64,000 nucleotides of DNA from Mixta tenebrionis (lineage in GTDB: Bacteria > Pseudomonadota > Gammaproteobacteria > Enterobacterales > Enterobacteriaceae): positions 266,771 through 330,770 of the forward strand of contig NZ_VHQI01000004.1 in NCBI RefSeq assembly GCF_006517625.1, read 5' to 3'. A program made the translations under genes and the position numbers. Positions 7,462 through 16,700 of the stretch are shown here, one piece after another. The stretch's first letter is position 1; every line of letters begins with the position of its first letter. The notes under the pieces are model-generated. The model worked only from the letters and a program-made list of their open reading frames with translations. It was not told where the DNA came from and ran no database searches.

Positions 7462-9608
7462 GCGGCATCTCCTTTCGCGGGTTTCACCGCCCCGGCGGCG
7501 CGCAGAATCTCATCGCGCGGCCCGTCCGCCACGATGCGTCCGTTATCCATCACCACGATCCTGTCCACCAGCTTCAGCAGCGCCGGACGATGGGTAACCA
7601 GCACCAGCGTGCGTCCGCTCAGCCAGCCGGACATCTGGCGAATCACATGCTCCTCCAACTGTTCATCCATCGAGGCGGTAGGCTCGTCCAGCAGCACCAC
7701 CTGCGGCTGGCGCAGGATCATACGGCTCAGCAGCACCATCTGACGCTGGCCGCCCGACAGCCCGCGCCCGCCTTCATTGACAATGCGATCGAGGCTGGCG
7801 GCATCCTGCTGCACCAGGCCCAGCGCCCCGCTAACGCGCAGCGCCTGCAGCATCTCCTGCTCGCTGGCGTGGGGATTGCCGAGCATCAGATTCTGCCGCA
7901 GCGTGCCGAAAAAGAGGCGCGAGTCCTGCGAGAGCCAGCCGAGCTGGCGCCGTAAATCGACCGGATCGATGCGGTTGATATCCACGCCGTCGACGATAAC
8001 CTTGCCCTGCGTCGCCTTCGCCTGGCCGGCCAGCAGCTTCAGCAGCGTCGATTTTCCGGCGCCTACCTTGCCAAGCAGCGCCACGCGCTCGCCCGGCTTG
8101 ATCTGCAGCTGACCGATGCTCAGGACGTTTTTCACATTCTCTTCATCGTAGGTGTACTGCACGTTGCGCAGATCGTAATGGCCGGTCAGCGTCGGGCAGT
8201 GCGCCATCTCGTCCGCTTCCGGCTGATCGAGCGGCTTCTTCAGCAGCTCGTCGAGGCCGTTCATGGCGCTTTTGGCGTGCTGCCAGCGCGAGAAAATCAT
8301 CGTCAGCTGCATCAGCGGCGCGATGGTGCGCGAAGAGAGCAGGCTGCTGGCGACCAGCGTACCGGTAGTGATATCTCCCGCCAGCACCAGATAGGTGCCG
8401 AACACCAGCATGCCGGCGTAGGTCAGCTGCTGCACCGACGAGGCCCAGCCGGTGAGCCGCGCGCCCCACAGCCGCTGCTTCATGCCGATCGCCGCGCTCA
8501 CTTCATGAGTCTGCTCCCACTGGCGCTGAAAATAGGGCTCCGCCTGCAGCGCCTTGATATCCTCCACCCCTTCAATGGTTTCCACCAGCACCGCATTGCG
8601 CAGCGCCCCTTCGCGCAGCCCCTCTTTCGCCAGCCGCGCCATCGGGATCTGCACCAGCAAACCGGGGATAACGATCAGCGGAATCGCCAGCAGCGGAATA
8701 ATCACCAGCGGTCCGCCGATAAAGCCCATAATAAACAGAAACAGAATGATAAACGGCAGATCCGCCGCCGCGCCGACGGTGGTGGAGGTCAGCAGTTCGC
8801 GCACCTGATCGATTTCACGCAGCTGAGAGATAAAGGAGCCGGTGGATTTGGGGCGCGCCTCGTTGCGAATATTCATCGCGCGCGCAAACAGCATCGAGGA
8901 GACTTTTAAATCGATGCGTTTGCCCATCAGATCGGAAACCTGAGTACGCATCAGGCGGATCAGGTATTCAATCGCGGCGGCGATCAGCACGCCGACGAAC
9001 AGCACCCACAGCGTTGACTCCGACTGTGCCGGGATCACGCGATCGTAAATCTGCATCGAAAACAGAATGCCCGCCAGCGCCAGCACGTTGCTGACTATCG
9101 AGGCGAGCGAAATCTCCGCGATACGCCGCCCCATGCCGCGGAAGTTTTTCCAGAACCAGTGCTGCTCCCAGGGCTGTACGAATTCATCGATGCGCGCATC
9201 GCGTCCGCGCGCCGTCACGCCGGGCACCGCCACCTGCGGCTGACTCTGCGCCAGCAGCTCCGTCAGATCGCTTTCGCGCACCACGTCGCCGCCTTCGCTC
9301 AGCCAGTAGCGCGCGCGTCCGTCGGCGTCGATGGCCTCCACCACCGCCACGCTGCCGTTCTCCAGCAGCAGGATCACCGGCGTCACTTCCTGACGCCAGC
9401 GCAGCTTGTCGCGCGGCGTCATAGTCAGGTGCAGACCCAGCAGGCCCGCCAGCCGCTCCAGCTGCTGCTCCGGCGTCAGGTTTTCGAACCAGCGCATCTG
9501 CTGGCGTAGCGTTTTGCCATCGGCGGGCTTGCCGAAGCGGGCGGCGACCCGCAGCATCGCCGCAATCCAGTTTTCGGTCGAGGTGGTCATAGTGGCTGCC
9601 TTATTCAT
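7458..9608 (-). CDS. Type I secretion ABC exporter (permease/ATPase), LapB/BapC-like
   Basis: This 716-residue protein has three parts. The N-terminal domain (about 1-140) is C39-peptidase-like but has no catalytic Cys, so it should be a substrate-docking domain rather than a protease. The six-helix membrane domain spans about 165-440. The C-terminal ATPase shows Walker A GKVGAGKST, the signature RGLSGGQRQ and Walker B VVLLDEPTA, with the switch His in LVTHRPALL. This matches exporters of giant adhesins (LapB, BapC, SiiF), which do not cleave leader peptides. It follows the TolC-like gene by 17 bases and overlaps the adaptor gene by 4 bases, so the three form one operon serving the two Ig-repeat proteins upstream. 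Confidence 0.93.
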   Translation of the reverse strand: MNKAATMTTSTENWIAAMLRVAARFGKPADGKTLRQQMRWFENLTPEQQLERLAGLLGLHLTMTPRDKLRWRQEVTPVILLLENGSVAVVEAIDADGRARYWLSEGGDVVRESDLTELLAQSQPQVAVPGVTARGRDARIDEFVQPWEQHWFWKNFRGMGRRIAEISLASIVSNVLALAGILFSMQIYDRVIPAQSESTLWVLFVGVLIAAAIEYLIRLMRTQVSDLMGKRIDLKVSSMLFARAMNIRNEARPKSTGSFISQLREIDQVRELLTSTTVGAAADLPFIILFLFIMGFIGGPLVIIPLLAIPLIVIPGLLVQIPMARLAKEGLREGALRNAVLVETIEGVEDIKALQAEPYFQRQWEQTHEVSAAIGMKQRLWGARLTGWASSVQQLTYAGMLVFGTYLVLAGDITTGTLVASSLLSSRTIAPLMQLTMIFSRWQHAKSAMNGLDELLKKPLDQPEADEMAHCPTLTGHYDLRNVQYTYDEENVKNVLSIGQLQIKPGERVALLGKVGAGKSTLLKLLAGQAKATQGKVIVDGVDINRIDPVDLRRQLGWLSQDSRLFFGTLRQNLMLGNPHASEQEMLQALRVSGALGLVQQDAASLDRIVNEGGRGLSGGQRQMVLLSRMILRQPQVVLLDEPTASMDEQLEEHVIRQMSGWLSGRTLVLVTHRPALLKLVDRIVVMDNGRIVADGPRDEILRAAGAVKPAKGDAA

Positions 9609-9625
9609 TTGTCATAAGCCGATTT

Positions 9626-10981
9626 CTACTGCAGTGAAGGCAGCAGTTCGCCGCTGTTTTTCTCGCGATCGACGCCCATCATATCGAGCAGGTTGTCTAC
9701 CGCCGCCGCGTAGCGCACCGTGGCGCTCCAGCCGTCATACAGCGCTGAAATACGCATACTGTCGGCCTGAAAGACATCCTGCTCGACGCTGAGCAGATCG
9801 TTCAGGCTGCGCTTGCTGAGCCGGTATTCATCGGCGTAAACCGCACGGGTGTGCTCCGCGCTGGCCAGCTGCGCCTCGCCCGCCTGCTGACGCTGCTGCG
9901 CGCCGATCATATCGGCGTAAGCGGTGGAGGCGTGCTGGTTGATATCGAGCTTGGCGCGCTGGATTTCCGCCTGCGCCGCCTGGCGTTCCGCCTCCGCCGA
10001 GCGGGTTTTGGCGTTAACCAGCCCGCCCTGATAGAGCGGCGCCTCAACCCGCAGCTGTAGCTCATCATCCCAGTAGGAGCGGCTGTCATTTTCGTAGCGG
10101 GTGCGCCCCGCTTCGACCCTAATCGTCGGCCAGTGATTGGAAGCCGCCTGTCTGATACGCTCGCGCGCCGCCTCCTGCTTCGCCTGCGCGCTGCGTACCG
10201 CCGCGCTCTTTTCATAGGCGATGCGGTCCAGCGTCACCTGCTGCCTCAGCAGCGATTCCGGCAGTTCAGGCAGATTGTCGGAGACTACGCCGGTCAGTAC
10301 CGTAAGCTGCGCCTGAGCGGATCGCTGCTGCGCGCGGTACTGCTCCAGCGTGGCGCGCATTCCCGCCAGCCGGGTGCCCGCCTGCAATACATCGGACTGG
10401 GAATTCAGCCCGGCATCGGCGCGCAGCGTGGCGATATCGCGCACATGCTCCAGCGACGCGATATTCCTGCGTGCCGACGCCACCAGCGCCTGGTAGCGTT
10501 TTACTTCCAGATAGGCCTGCAGCGTATCGGCGGCGACGGTGGTCATGGTAGCGTACAGGGCGAAGCGATAAGCGTCGGAGAGCGCGTGCTGTTCATCGAT
10601 CGCGCCGCCGGTGCGGCCAAAATCATACAGCAGCTGGCTGAGGGTGATGCCGCCGGAGGCGGTATTATTCAGGCTGCCGGAGGAGTCAGTTTGATGGGAA
10701 CGGCCGCCGCTGCCCTGCAGTGAGATCTGCGGATACCAGGCGCTTTTCGCCGCATCCAGCTCCGCCGCGCCGACGTTAATCTGGGCGGCGGCCTGGGCAA
10801 TCTGCGGGTTACGGGCAAAGGCGCGCAGGATCGCCTCGCGCAGGCTCAGGGTGGCAATCTGCTCTTCAGTCGGCGCGGCGCGCCAGTTAAATTCGGCTTT
10901 CGGCTCTGAGGCGGCCCAGACGGGATGCCCGACGGCGCTCCATAGGGCGCTCAGGCAAAAAGAGACAAGAAGTTTACGCAT
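9626..10981 (-). CDS. TolC/LapE-type outer membrane channel of the type I secretion system
   Basis: The 451-residue protein starts with a signal peptide (MRKLLVSFCLSALWSAVGHPVWA, then ASEPKAEF). It has the two repeated halves of outer membrane efflux proteins: LREAILRAFARNPQIAQA near residue 48 with WYPQISLQGSG in the first, and VRSAQAKQEAARERIRQA with HWPTIRVEAG and coiled coils in the second. It is the dedicated exit duct for the type I system, matching bapB of Salmonella in gene order. It starts the three-gene export operon. Its SD is weak: AAGG lies about 13 bases upstream of the ATG. Confidence 0.9.
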   Translation of the reverse strand: MRKLLVSFCLSALWSAVGHPVWAASEPKAEFNWRAAPTEEQIATLSLREAILRAFARNPQIAQAAAQINVGAAELDAAKSAWYPQISLQGSGGRSHQTDSSGSLNNTASGGITLSQLLYDFGRTGGAIDEQHALSDAYRFALYATMTTVAADTLQAYLEVKRYQALVASARRNIASLEHVRDIATLRADAGLNSQSDVLQAGTRLAGMRATLEQYRAQQRSAQAQLTVLTGVVSDNLPELPESLLRQQVTLDRIAYEKSAAVRSAQAKQEAARERIRQAASNHWPTIRVEAGRTRYENDSRSYWDDELQLRVEAPLYQGGLVNAKTRSAEAERQAAQAEIQRAKLDINQHASTAYADMIGAQQRQQAGEAQLASAEHTRAVYADEYRLSKRSLNDLLSVEQDVFQADSMRISALYDGWSATVRYAAAVDNLLDMMGVDREKNSGELLPSLQ

Positions 10982-11192
10982 CTGGTTTAGTTAACCTTTT
11001 TATTATCCCTACGCGCGGGCGGGCCTTCCGCGCCATCCATTACCGCAACCGCTGCCCGGTAAAATAACATCATGAATTATTACAAACTTCCATTCATTTT
11101 ATTAATCATATGATGTAATTTTGCCGCCTGGCTCGTTTTTTATTTACCAGCACAACTGATAGTTACCGCGCTACCCGTCGCCAAATTAAGCC

Positions 11193-11214
11193 AAAAAGGC
11201 GGCAAAAAGCCGCC
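11193..11214 (-). terminator. Terminator after the short Ig-repeat gene
   Basis: The stem GGCGGC (11198-11203) pairs with GCCGCC (11209-11214) across a five-base loop. On the minus strand it is followed by TTTTTGG. It separates the short Ig-repeat gene from the secretion operon, which must then have its own promoter in 10982-11192. Confidence 0.8.
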
Positions 11215-11272
11215 ATAAGCATTAAAAAAACAACTTAGTCATGAAGATGAAAACTTAAATCAGACTAAAGAT

Positions 11273-13210
11273 TTAAGCCAGCTGTTGCGGATGCGGCTGC
11301 TGAAGCAGATCGGCCAGCGTCCGGGCGTCGGGCGCGTAATATGCCGCACCGTCATCCGCTGCCGCATATGCGTCTGCCGTCAGCGTCTGCCAGATATCAG
11401 CGGGCGCAGCGGGCAGGACGGCATCGGCTTCAGCCGCCGTCAGCGGCGCCCGACCGGCCGTCGCGGCGTCCTGATGCGGCTGCGCATCGTCGGCGGTCAG
11501 GCGCTCGATCAGCGCATGCAGTGAGGAAGGTTCGCCGGCGTGCAGGCCGGGCAGCGCGGCGTGGGTCGCTTCTGCCGCTACAGGCAAGGCGGCGCCCTGC
11601 CCGTGCATAGCGGCGGCATCATGCTGTGCAGCGCCGTCCGACAACGCGCCGACTTGCGCGCCGTCATGGCGTTCCGCTGGCAGGCTGCTCAGGGTGGCGA
11701 GGCCATCATTATCAACATGGATAATTTTCGCCTGCGTCTGCGTAACCTGTGAGCCGCTCCATTGCAGCCAGTCGCTGACGGAAGCCACAACGGTATAGCT
11801 GCCGGGCGTGAGCGACTCAATATCGCTGGCCGGAATATCCAGCTGCCAGTAATTATCGTAGGGGCTGTCCGCGCCGTTCTGCACCACGGTGGTATAAGTC
11901 TTGCCGTTTAAGGTTACATAAAGGGTTTGCTGGCTACCCAGCCCTTCGCCGGAGGTGAATTCGCCGCGGATGGTAAGATCCTGATGTCGCTCTGCGCCGC
12001 TGAGGCGATCGTCGCCGCCGATCGGGTTAATTGCAAAGATCATCGGATAGTGGAAAGGATAGCCGCCCGCCGCGGTTTCAATAACGCGCGTGGCAGCAAA
12101 CTGGTTGCCTTCCCGATCCTGATAGCTAATGGTGGCATGAGTAGTCGCGGCATTGTTGACGCTATAGAGATCGTCAACATAGACGCTCCAGACGCCGTCG
12201 CCGGTAACGGTGCCGGTAAAGATCTTATCACCGGTGGTCAGCTTCACCTTGCTGCCCGCCGCGATGTTTTCCGCATGGCCGGTGACATAGAAAGGCCCGG
12301 CGATTTCGCCGCCGTCAACCTTATTGTCGCCGGAAATAGGATCTATCGTCAGTACTGGTGTCTGTTTATCAGCTCCGCTATGGGTCAGCGTCAGCAGCCG
12401 CGCCGCCTCGGCGGTACGCCCCGCGCCGCCCAGCGAAGCCAGCAGCGTCAGCTGTCCTTCCGGCAGATCCTGCAAATCCTGCTGCGGTATGGCGATAATC
12501 CAGCGGCTGTCTTTGGTGGTTTTGGTGGTGTAGGTGTGGCCGTTCAGCGTGACTTTAATCTCATAGCCTGCGTCAATATAGCGCCCCCAGCCCGATATCA
12601 GCAGATCGCCGCCGCGCTCAACGGCGCTCAGCACATCGTCTCCGGTCACTTTATTAATAAACAGGCTGGGCGAATAGCGGGCATTGGCATCAGAAGCCAG
12701 CGTAAAGGCGCCCTGCTGTTGATGTTCACCCCCTGCGGTATCAGTATGCGCTACGTTAAATATGACTTTGCCGTCGGCGATGGCAGCCATATCGCCTTTA
12801 GATACGCTGACAAACCACATCGCGTTGTTATCCAGCGTGCCGGCGTAGGTTTTGCCGTTCAGCGTGACCAGCACCTTTTCACCCGGCGCGCCGCTTTGCG
12901 CATAACCGGAGATAATTGTCTGCTCGCCATGCTCGCTGACGCTGATTTTGTTATCGCCGGAGAGGGGGTTAATAAGAATATCGTTATCCAGCATGCTAAA
13001 GCTTTTCGCCTGGCTGCTGTTAACGCGCTCGCCATTGCTGATAGCGGCGTCCGGCGCAAGTGCGACGGTGTCGCTCGCCGGTACGTCGATTCGCAACGTC
13101 CGCGCGCCAGGGGAAGCGGCGGGAGCGGCGAGCGCCGTACCTGCCAGCAGGCTATTTTCGGAAAAGGGAAGCGCGGCGGCGAGCCGCTGCCGATCGGGGG
13201 TGTTGGCCAT
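11273..13210 (-). CDS. Short Ig-repeat protein, probable second type I secretion substrate
   Basis: This protein of about 645 residues is not a family I can name. Three ATGs in tandem (13216, 13213, 13210) follow an AGGAG at 13217-13221; the third has proper spacing (6 bases) and is preferred. There is no Sec signal and no BapA prefix domain. After about 80 residues come four Ig-like repeats (about 81-180, 183-285, 287-380 and 391-500), each opening with a variant of the giant adhesin motif: PLSGDNKISVSE, KVTGDDVLSAVE, PISGDNKVDGGE, PIGGDDRLSGAE. Next is an Ala/His-rich tail (510-630). The last residues, TLADLLQQPHPQQ, parallel the giant adhesin end TLGDVLVQHNLQ. It lies between the adhesin and its exporter and is flanked by terminators on both sides. 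A secreted accessory or mini-adhesin is inferred. Confidence 0.8.
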   Translation of the reverse strand: MANTPDRQRLAAALPFSENSLLAGTALAAPAASPGARTLRIDVPASDTVALAPDAAISNGERVNSSQAKSFSMLDNDILINPLSGDNKISVSEHGEQTIISGYAQSGAPGEKVLVTLNGKTYAGTLDNNAMWFVSVSKGDMAAIADGKVIFNVAHTDTAGGEHQQQGAFTLASDANARYSPSLFINKVTGDDVLSAVERGGDLLISGWGRYIDAGYEIKVTLNGHTYTTKTTKDSRWIIAIPQQDLQDLPEGQLTLLASLGGAGRTAEAARLLTLTHSGADKQTPVLTIDPISGDNKVDGGEIAGPFYVTGHAENIAAGSKVKLTTGDKIFTGTVTGDGVWSVYVDDLYSVNNAATTHATISYQDREGNQFAATRVIETAAGGYPFHYPMIFAINPIGGDDRLSGAERHQDLTIRGEFTSGEGLGSQQTLYVTLNGKTYTTVVQNGADSPYDNYWQLDIPASDIESLTPGSYTVVASVSDWLQWSGSQVTQTQAKIIHVDNDGLATLSSLPAERHDGAQVGALSDGAAQHDAAAMHGQGAALPVAAEATHAALPGLHAGEPSSLHALIERLTADDAQPHQDAATAGRAPLTAAEADAVLPAAPADIWQTLTADAYAAADDGAAYYAPDARTLADLLQQPHPQQLA

Positions 13211-13759
13211 CATCATCTCCTGTGGCGCCAGATAAAATTGTCGTAAGCCAGCGCATCCTGCGGCCTGAGCCGGGATCTATTGCGTAGCTTTATTTATCCT
13301 TTCACTGAAGGAAAGGGTGGATCGGCGCGCACCTGAGCTAATTCAGCCCGATAACAGGAAGTAAAACATCAATTAAAAACCGCATGTTAGCTTAATGCGC
13401 CAACAGGTATAAAGAAATCTCCGCAGGTGAACATCTTTATCCATTTATCATAACGATTAACATAATTAATCAGTGGCACCATAAAAGCGCATCCGCTGCC
13501 GGTTTCGTTGCGCAACTTTTACGGCTTAAACCGCTGACAGGGTTCCGGCTGCAAAAAAAGCGCGCTGAGCGGCTTAAGCGGGCTTGCCGTTTAAGTTCGT
13601 GCCGTCTCTATATGATGCGAAAAGCAGCAAATTAAGAATTAGCCTGGGCGCTGACAGGTGCCGCGTCACCATTACAGCGCGCCGCAAACGAAAAAACGGG
13701 GCGCATGGCCCCGTTCGCTTTGATGCGCGGGGCGCTGTCGCCCCGCTATGTTCAGCCCG
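13211..13759. other. Intergenic region between the two Ig-repeat genes
   Basis: This 549-base gap holds the adhesin terminator (13691-13715), a second GC hairpin GGGGCG/CGCCCC near 13730-13743 without a U tract, and an AT-rich stretch at 13360-13480 that probably carries the promoter of the short Ig-repeat gene. I see no gene in it. Confidence 0.5.
13691..13715 (-). terminator. Terminator of the giant adhesin gene
   Basis: AACGGGG (13695-13701) pairs with CCCCGTT (13709-13715). The minus-strand RNA continues into four more U. It lies 45 bases beyond the adhesin stop codon. Confidence 0.85.
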
Positions 13760-16700
13760 TTACACCACCTGTACCTGCAGGTTATGCTGCACCAGTACAT
13801 CGCCCAGCGTATCGTTCGCCGCCAGCGCCGAGTTGTGATAGATATCGTACAGCTGTCCATCTACCTCGCGCTGCCCAACGCTGCTCCAGACGCCGCCGGC
13901 ACTGTTCGCCAGCGTCACCAGGCTGCCGTCAGCCCCCTTGATCAGCAGATCGTCCTGCGGCGCATCGGTGATCTTCAGCGCCTCATCCAGATCCAGCTTC
14001 ACGCTGTTGGTGCCCGACTGACCCAGATTAAGCACTTCAATGTGCTCCACCTTCAGCCCCAGCGCGGTGAGATCCAGCTGCATATGCTCGCCGTTCAGCA
14101 GCAGCGTATCGGTGCCGGCGCCGCCGTCAATATGCGTGAAGCCCAGATCGTTGACGATTACCGTATCGTTACCGGCGCTGCCGGTCACCGCCTCGCCCTG
14201 CTGCTGCGTGCCGTCGGCCAGCACGATAGTCAGGCCGCCGATGGTAAAGGCGCCGATATCGTCCGCGGCGGTTTCCGCCGCCGCGCCGCTGGCCGTCGTC
14301 TCACTGCTGCCGGCAGCGTCAGCGGCGGTGGCTGCCGACGCCTGAATATCAGCCCCGGTAGTCAGCGTCGAGTCTGGCGCCGCTGTGCCGCCGGCAGGCT
14401 GCTGCGCCGCCGTTTGCTCAGCCGCGCCGCTGGCGACAGCGCTGTGATCCTGCGGCCGATCGCTGGCCAGCGCCTCATCCACCGAAACCGCCATCAGCGC
14501 CAGCGCTGCGGCCTCGCTGGAGGTAGCCACCGGCAGCAGCGATCCCAGCAGCAGCGTGGTGGAGGTGGTGGCGCGGTTGCCCGCCGCATCCGCCGCGGTG
14601 ACGGTAACGATGGAGTTAAGGTTTAACGCCGTCAGCAGCCCGCCGCTAAATTTCACGCTATAGCGCCCCAGCGCATCCACCGTCGCCTGCTGCGTGACGC
14701 CGTTCAGGGTAACGTTAACCACCGTACCCTGACGCAGGTTCAGCGTGCCGCCGCTGATGGTCAGGCCGGTCAACAATACGCTGACCAGACTGAGTACCGG
14801 ATCCACGCCGATAACCGGCAGGTTATGGGTAATGGCGTTGAAGCTGCCGCTGGCGGAAGCGCTGTTGCCCACCGCATCGCTGACCGACACGTTAATCGAA
14901 TGGCTGCCGTCAGAGATATTGCGCAGCGTCGCCGACGGCACGTTTACGCTCCAGCTGCCGTTGCTGCCTACCGTGGTGGTGTACTGCGTGCCGGCCACGT
15001 TAACCGTCACCGTTCGTCCTGCGGCATTGGTGGCGGTGCCGCTGATGGTTTCCGTGACGTTTGCTTCGGACAGGTTCAGATAACCATCGCCGCCGAAGAA
15101 GCTGTTCAGCGTTACCGTCGGCAGCGTATGGGTGCCTACCTGCACCGTACCGCTGGTGGAGCCGGCGACGCCCGCGCTGTTGGTTACGCTGACGCTGACC
15201 GTTTGCGAACCGTCGGCGATCGCCGCGAGGCCGGCCGGCGGCACCGCCACGCTCCAGGCGCCGTTAGCGCCTACGGTGCCGGTATAGTTATTTCCGCCCA
15301 GTCTGACCACCACCGTCGAACCTTCGGCGTTGGTCGAGGTGCCGTTGATGGTCTGCGTCGTCAGCGCATCCGTCGCGTTCAGCAGTCCGTCGCCGAATAC
15401 CGAGCTGATGGTCAGCGTCGGCGGCGTATGGGCGATCACGCTGACGTTGCCGTTGGCGGTCGCCACGTTGCCGTAGGCGTCGGTGGCGCGCACGCTTACC
15501 GTCTGCGTGCCGTCGCTGATGGCGGCCAGATCGGCGCGCGGTACGCTCAGGCTCCAGCTGCCGCTGCTGCCCACGGTAGTGGTATAGCTGCGTCCGTTAA
15601 GGGTTACCGTCACGCTGCTGCCGCTGCCGAGGTTGCTGCTGCCGCCGCTGATAATCTGGGCGCTATTGAGATCCGCCGCGCTCAGCACGCCGTCGCCGAA
15701 GATGGTGTTAACCGTCAGCGCCGGCGGATTAGCGATGCCGATCTGCAGGCCGGTGCTGACGCTGGAGACGTTGCCGACCGGATCGGTCACTGATACGCCC
15801 ACGGTCAGGTTGCCGTTCAGCAGCGTGCCGAGAATGTCCGGCGTTATCGCAGCGCTGAAGCGTCCGTCGCCGCCCACCGTAGCATTTACCACCACATTGC
15901 CGATATTCACCCGCACCTGGCTGCCCGCCGCCGCGTTGGCTACGGTGCCGGTTATCGTCTGGGTTACCAGCGATTCCACCAGGTTCAGCACGCCGTCGCC
16001 AAACAGCGGATCGAGCGTAATCACCGGCAGGTTATGAATGCCCACCAGCGCGGGCAGCGACGCCACGGTGCTGCTGTTGCCCGCCGCATCGGTTACCGTC
16101 ACGCTGGCCGTCAGGTTGCCGTCAGCCAGCCCCTGCAGCAGAGTCGGCGGCAGCGCGACGCTGAAGGCGCCGTTGGCGTCGGCGGTGGTGACCAGCGTTT
16201 GACCGCCGATGGCGACGCTGACGCGCGCCCCCGGCTCTACGTTGCCGATGGTGCCGCTGATAACCTGGGTCACCAGCGCATCCGCCGCATTCAGCAGGCC
16301 ATCGCCAAACAGCGGATTAAGGTTAATGGTCGGCAGCGTGACGTCGACCACCAGCCCGCCGCTGGCCGATGCGGTATTACCCGCCGCATCGGTAACGCTG
16401 GCGCCTACGGTGAGGTTGCCCTGGGTCAGGGTGCCAAGGATGTCTGGCGTGACGGTGGCGGTAAAGACGCCGTTAGCGCCAACGGTAGCGGTTACGTTGC
16501 TGTTGCCGATACTGATATTAACCGTCGATCCGGCGGCGACATTCTGCGCCACGCCGCTGATGGTCTGGTTAACCAGCAGCTCCGCCGCATTCAGGAAGCC
16601 GTTGCCGAAGATCGGGTTCAGGCTGATCGCCGGCGCGGTGCCGAAGACGCCGATATTTACCGACTGCGAGGCGGTATTGCCCGCCGGGTCGGTAACCTGC

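Noticed and set aside
11927-13246. A 439-codon open frame on the plus strand opposite the short Ig-repeat gene
   Set aside because: The sense strand has a good SD, four recognisable repeats and a terminator. The antisense frame has none of these.
13730-13744. A second GC hairpin behind the adhesin gene as an additional terminator
   Set aside because: No U tract follows on either strand. The hairpin at 13691-13715 is the better terminator.
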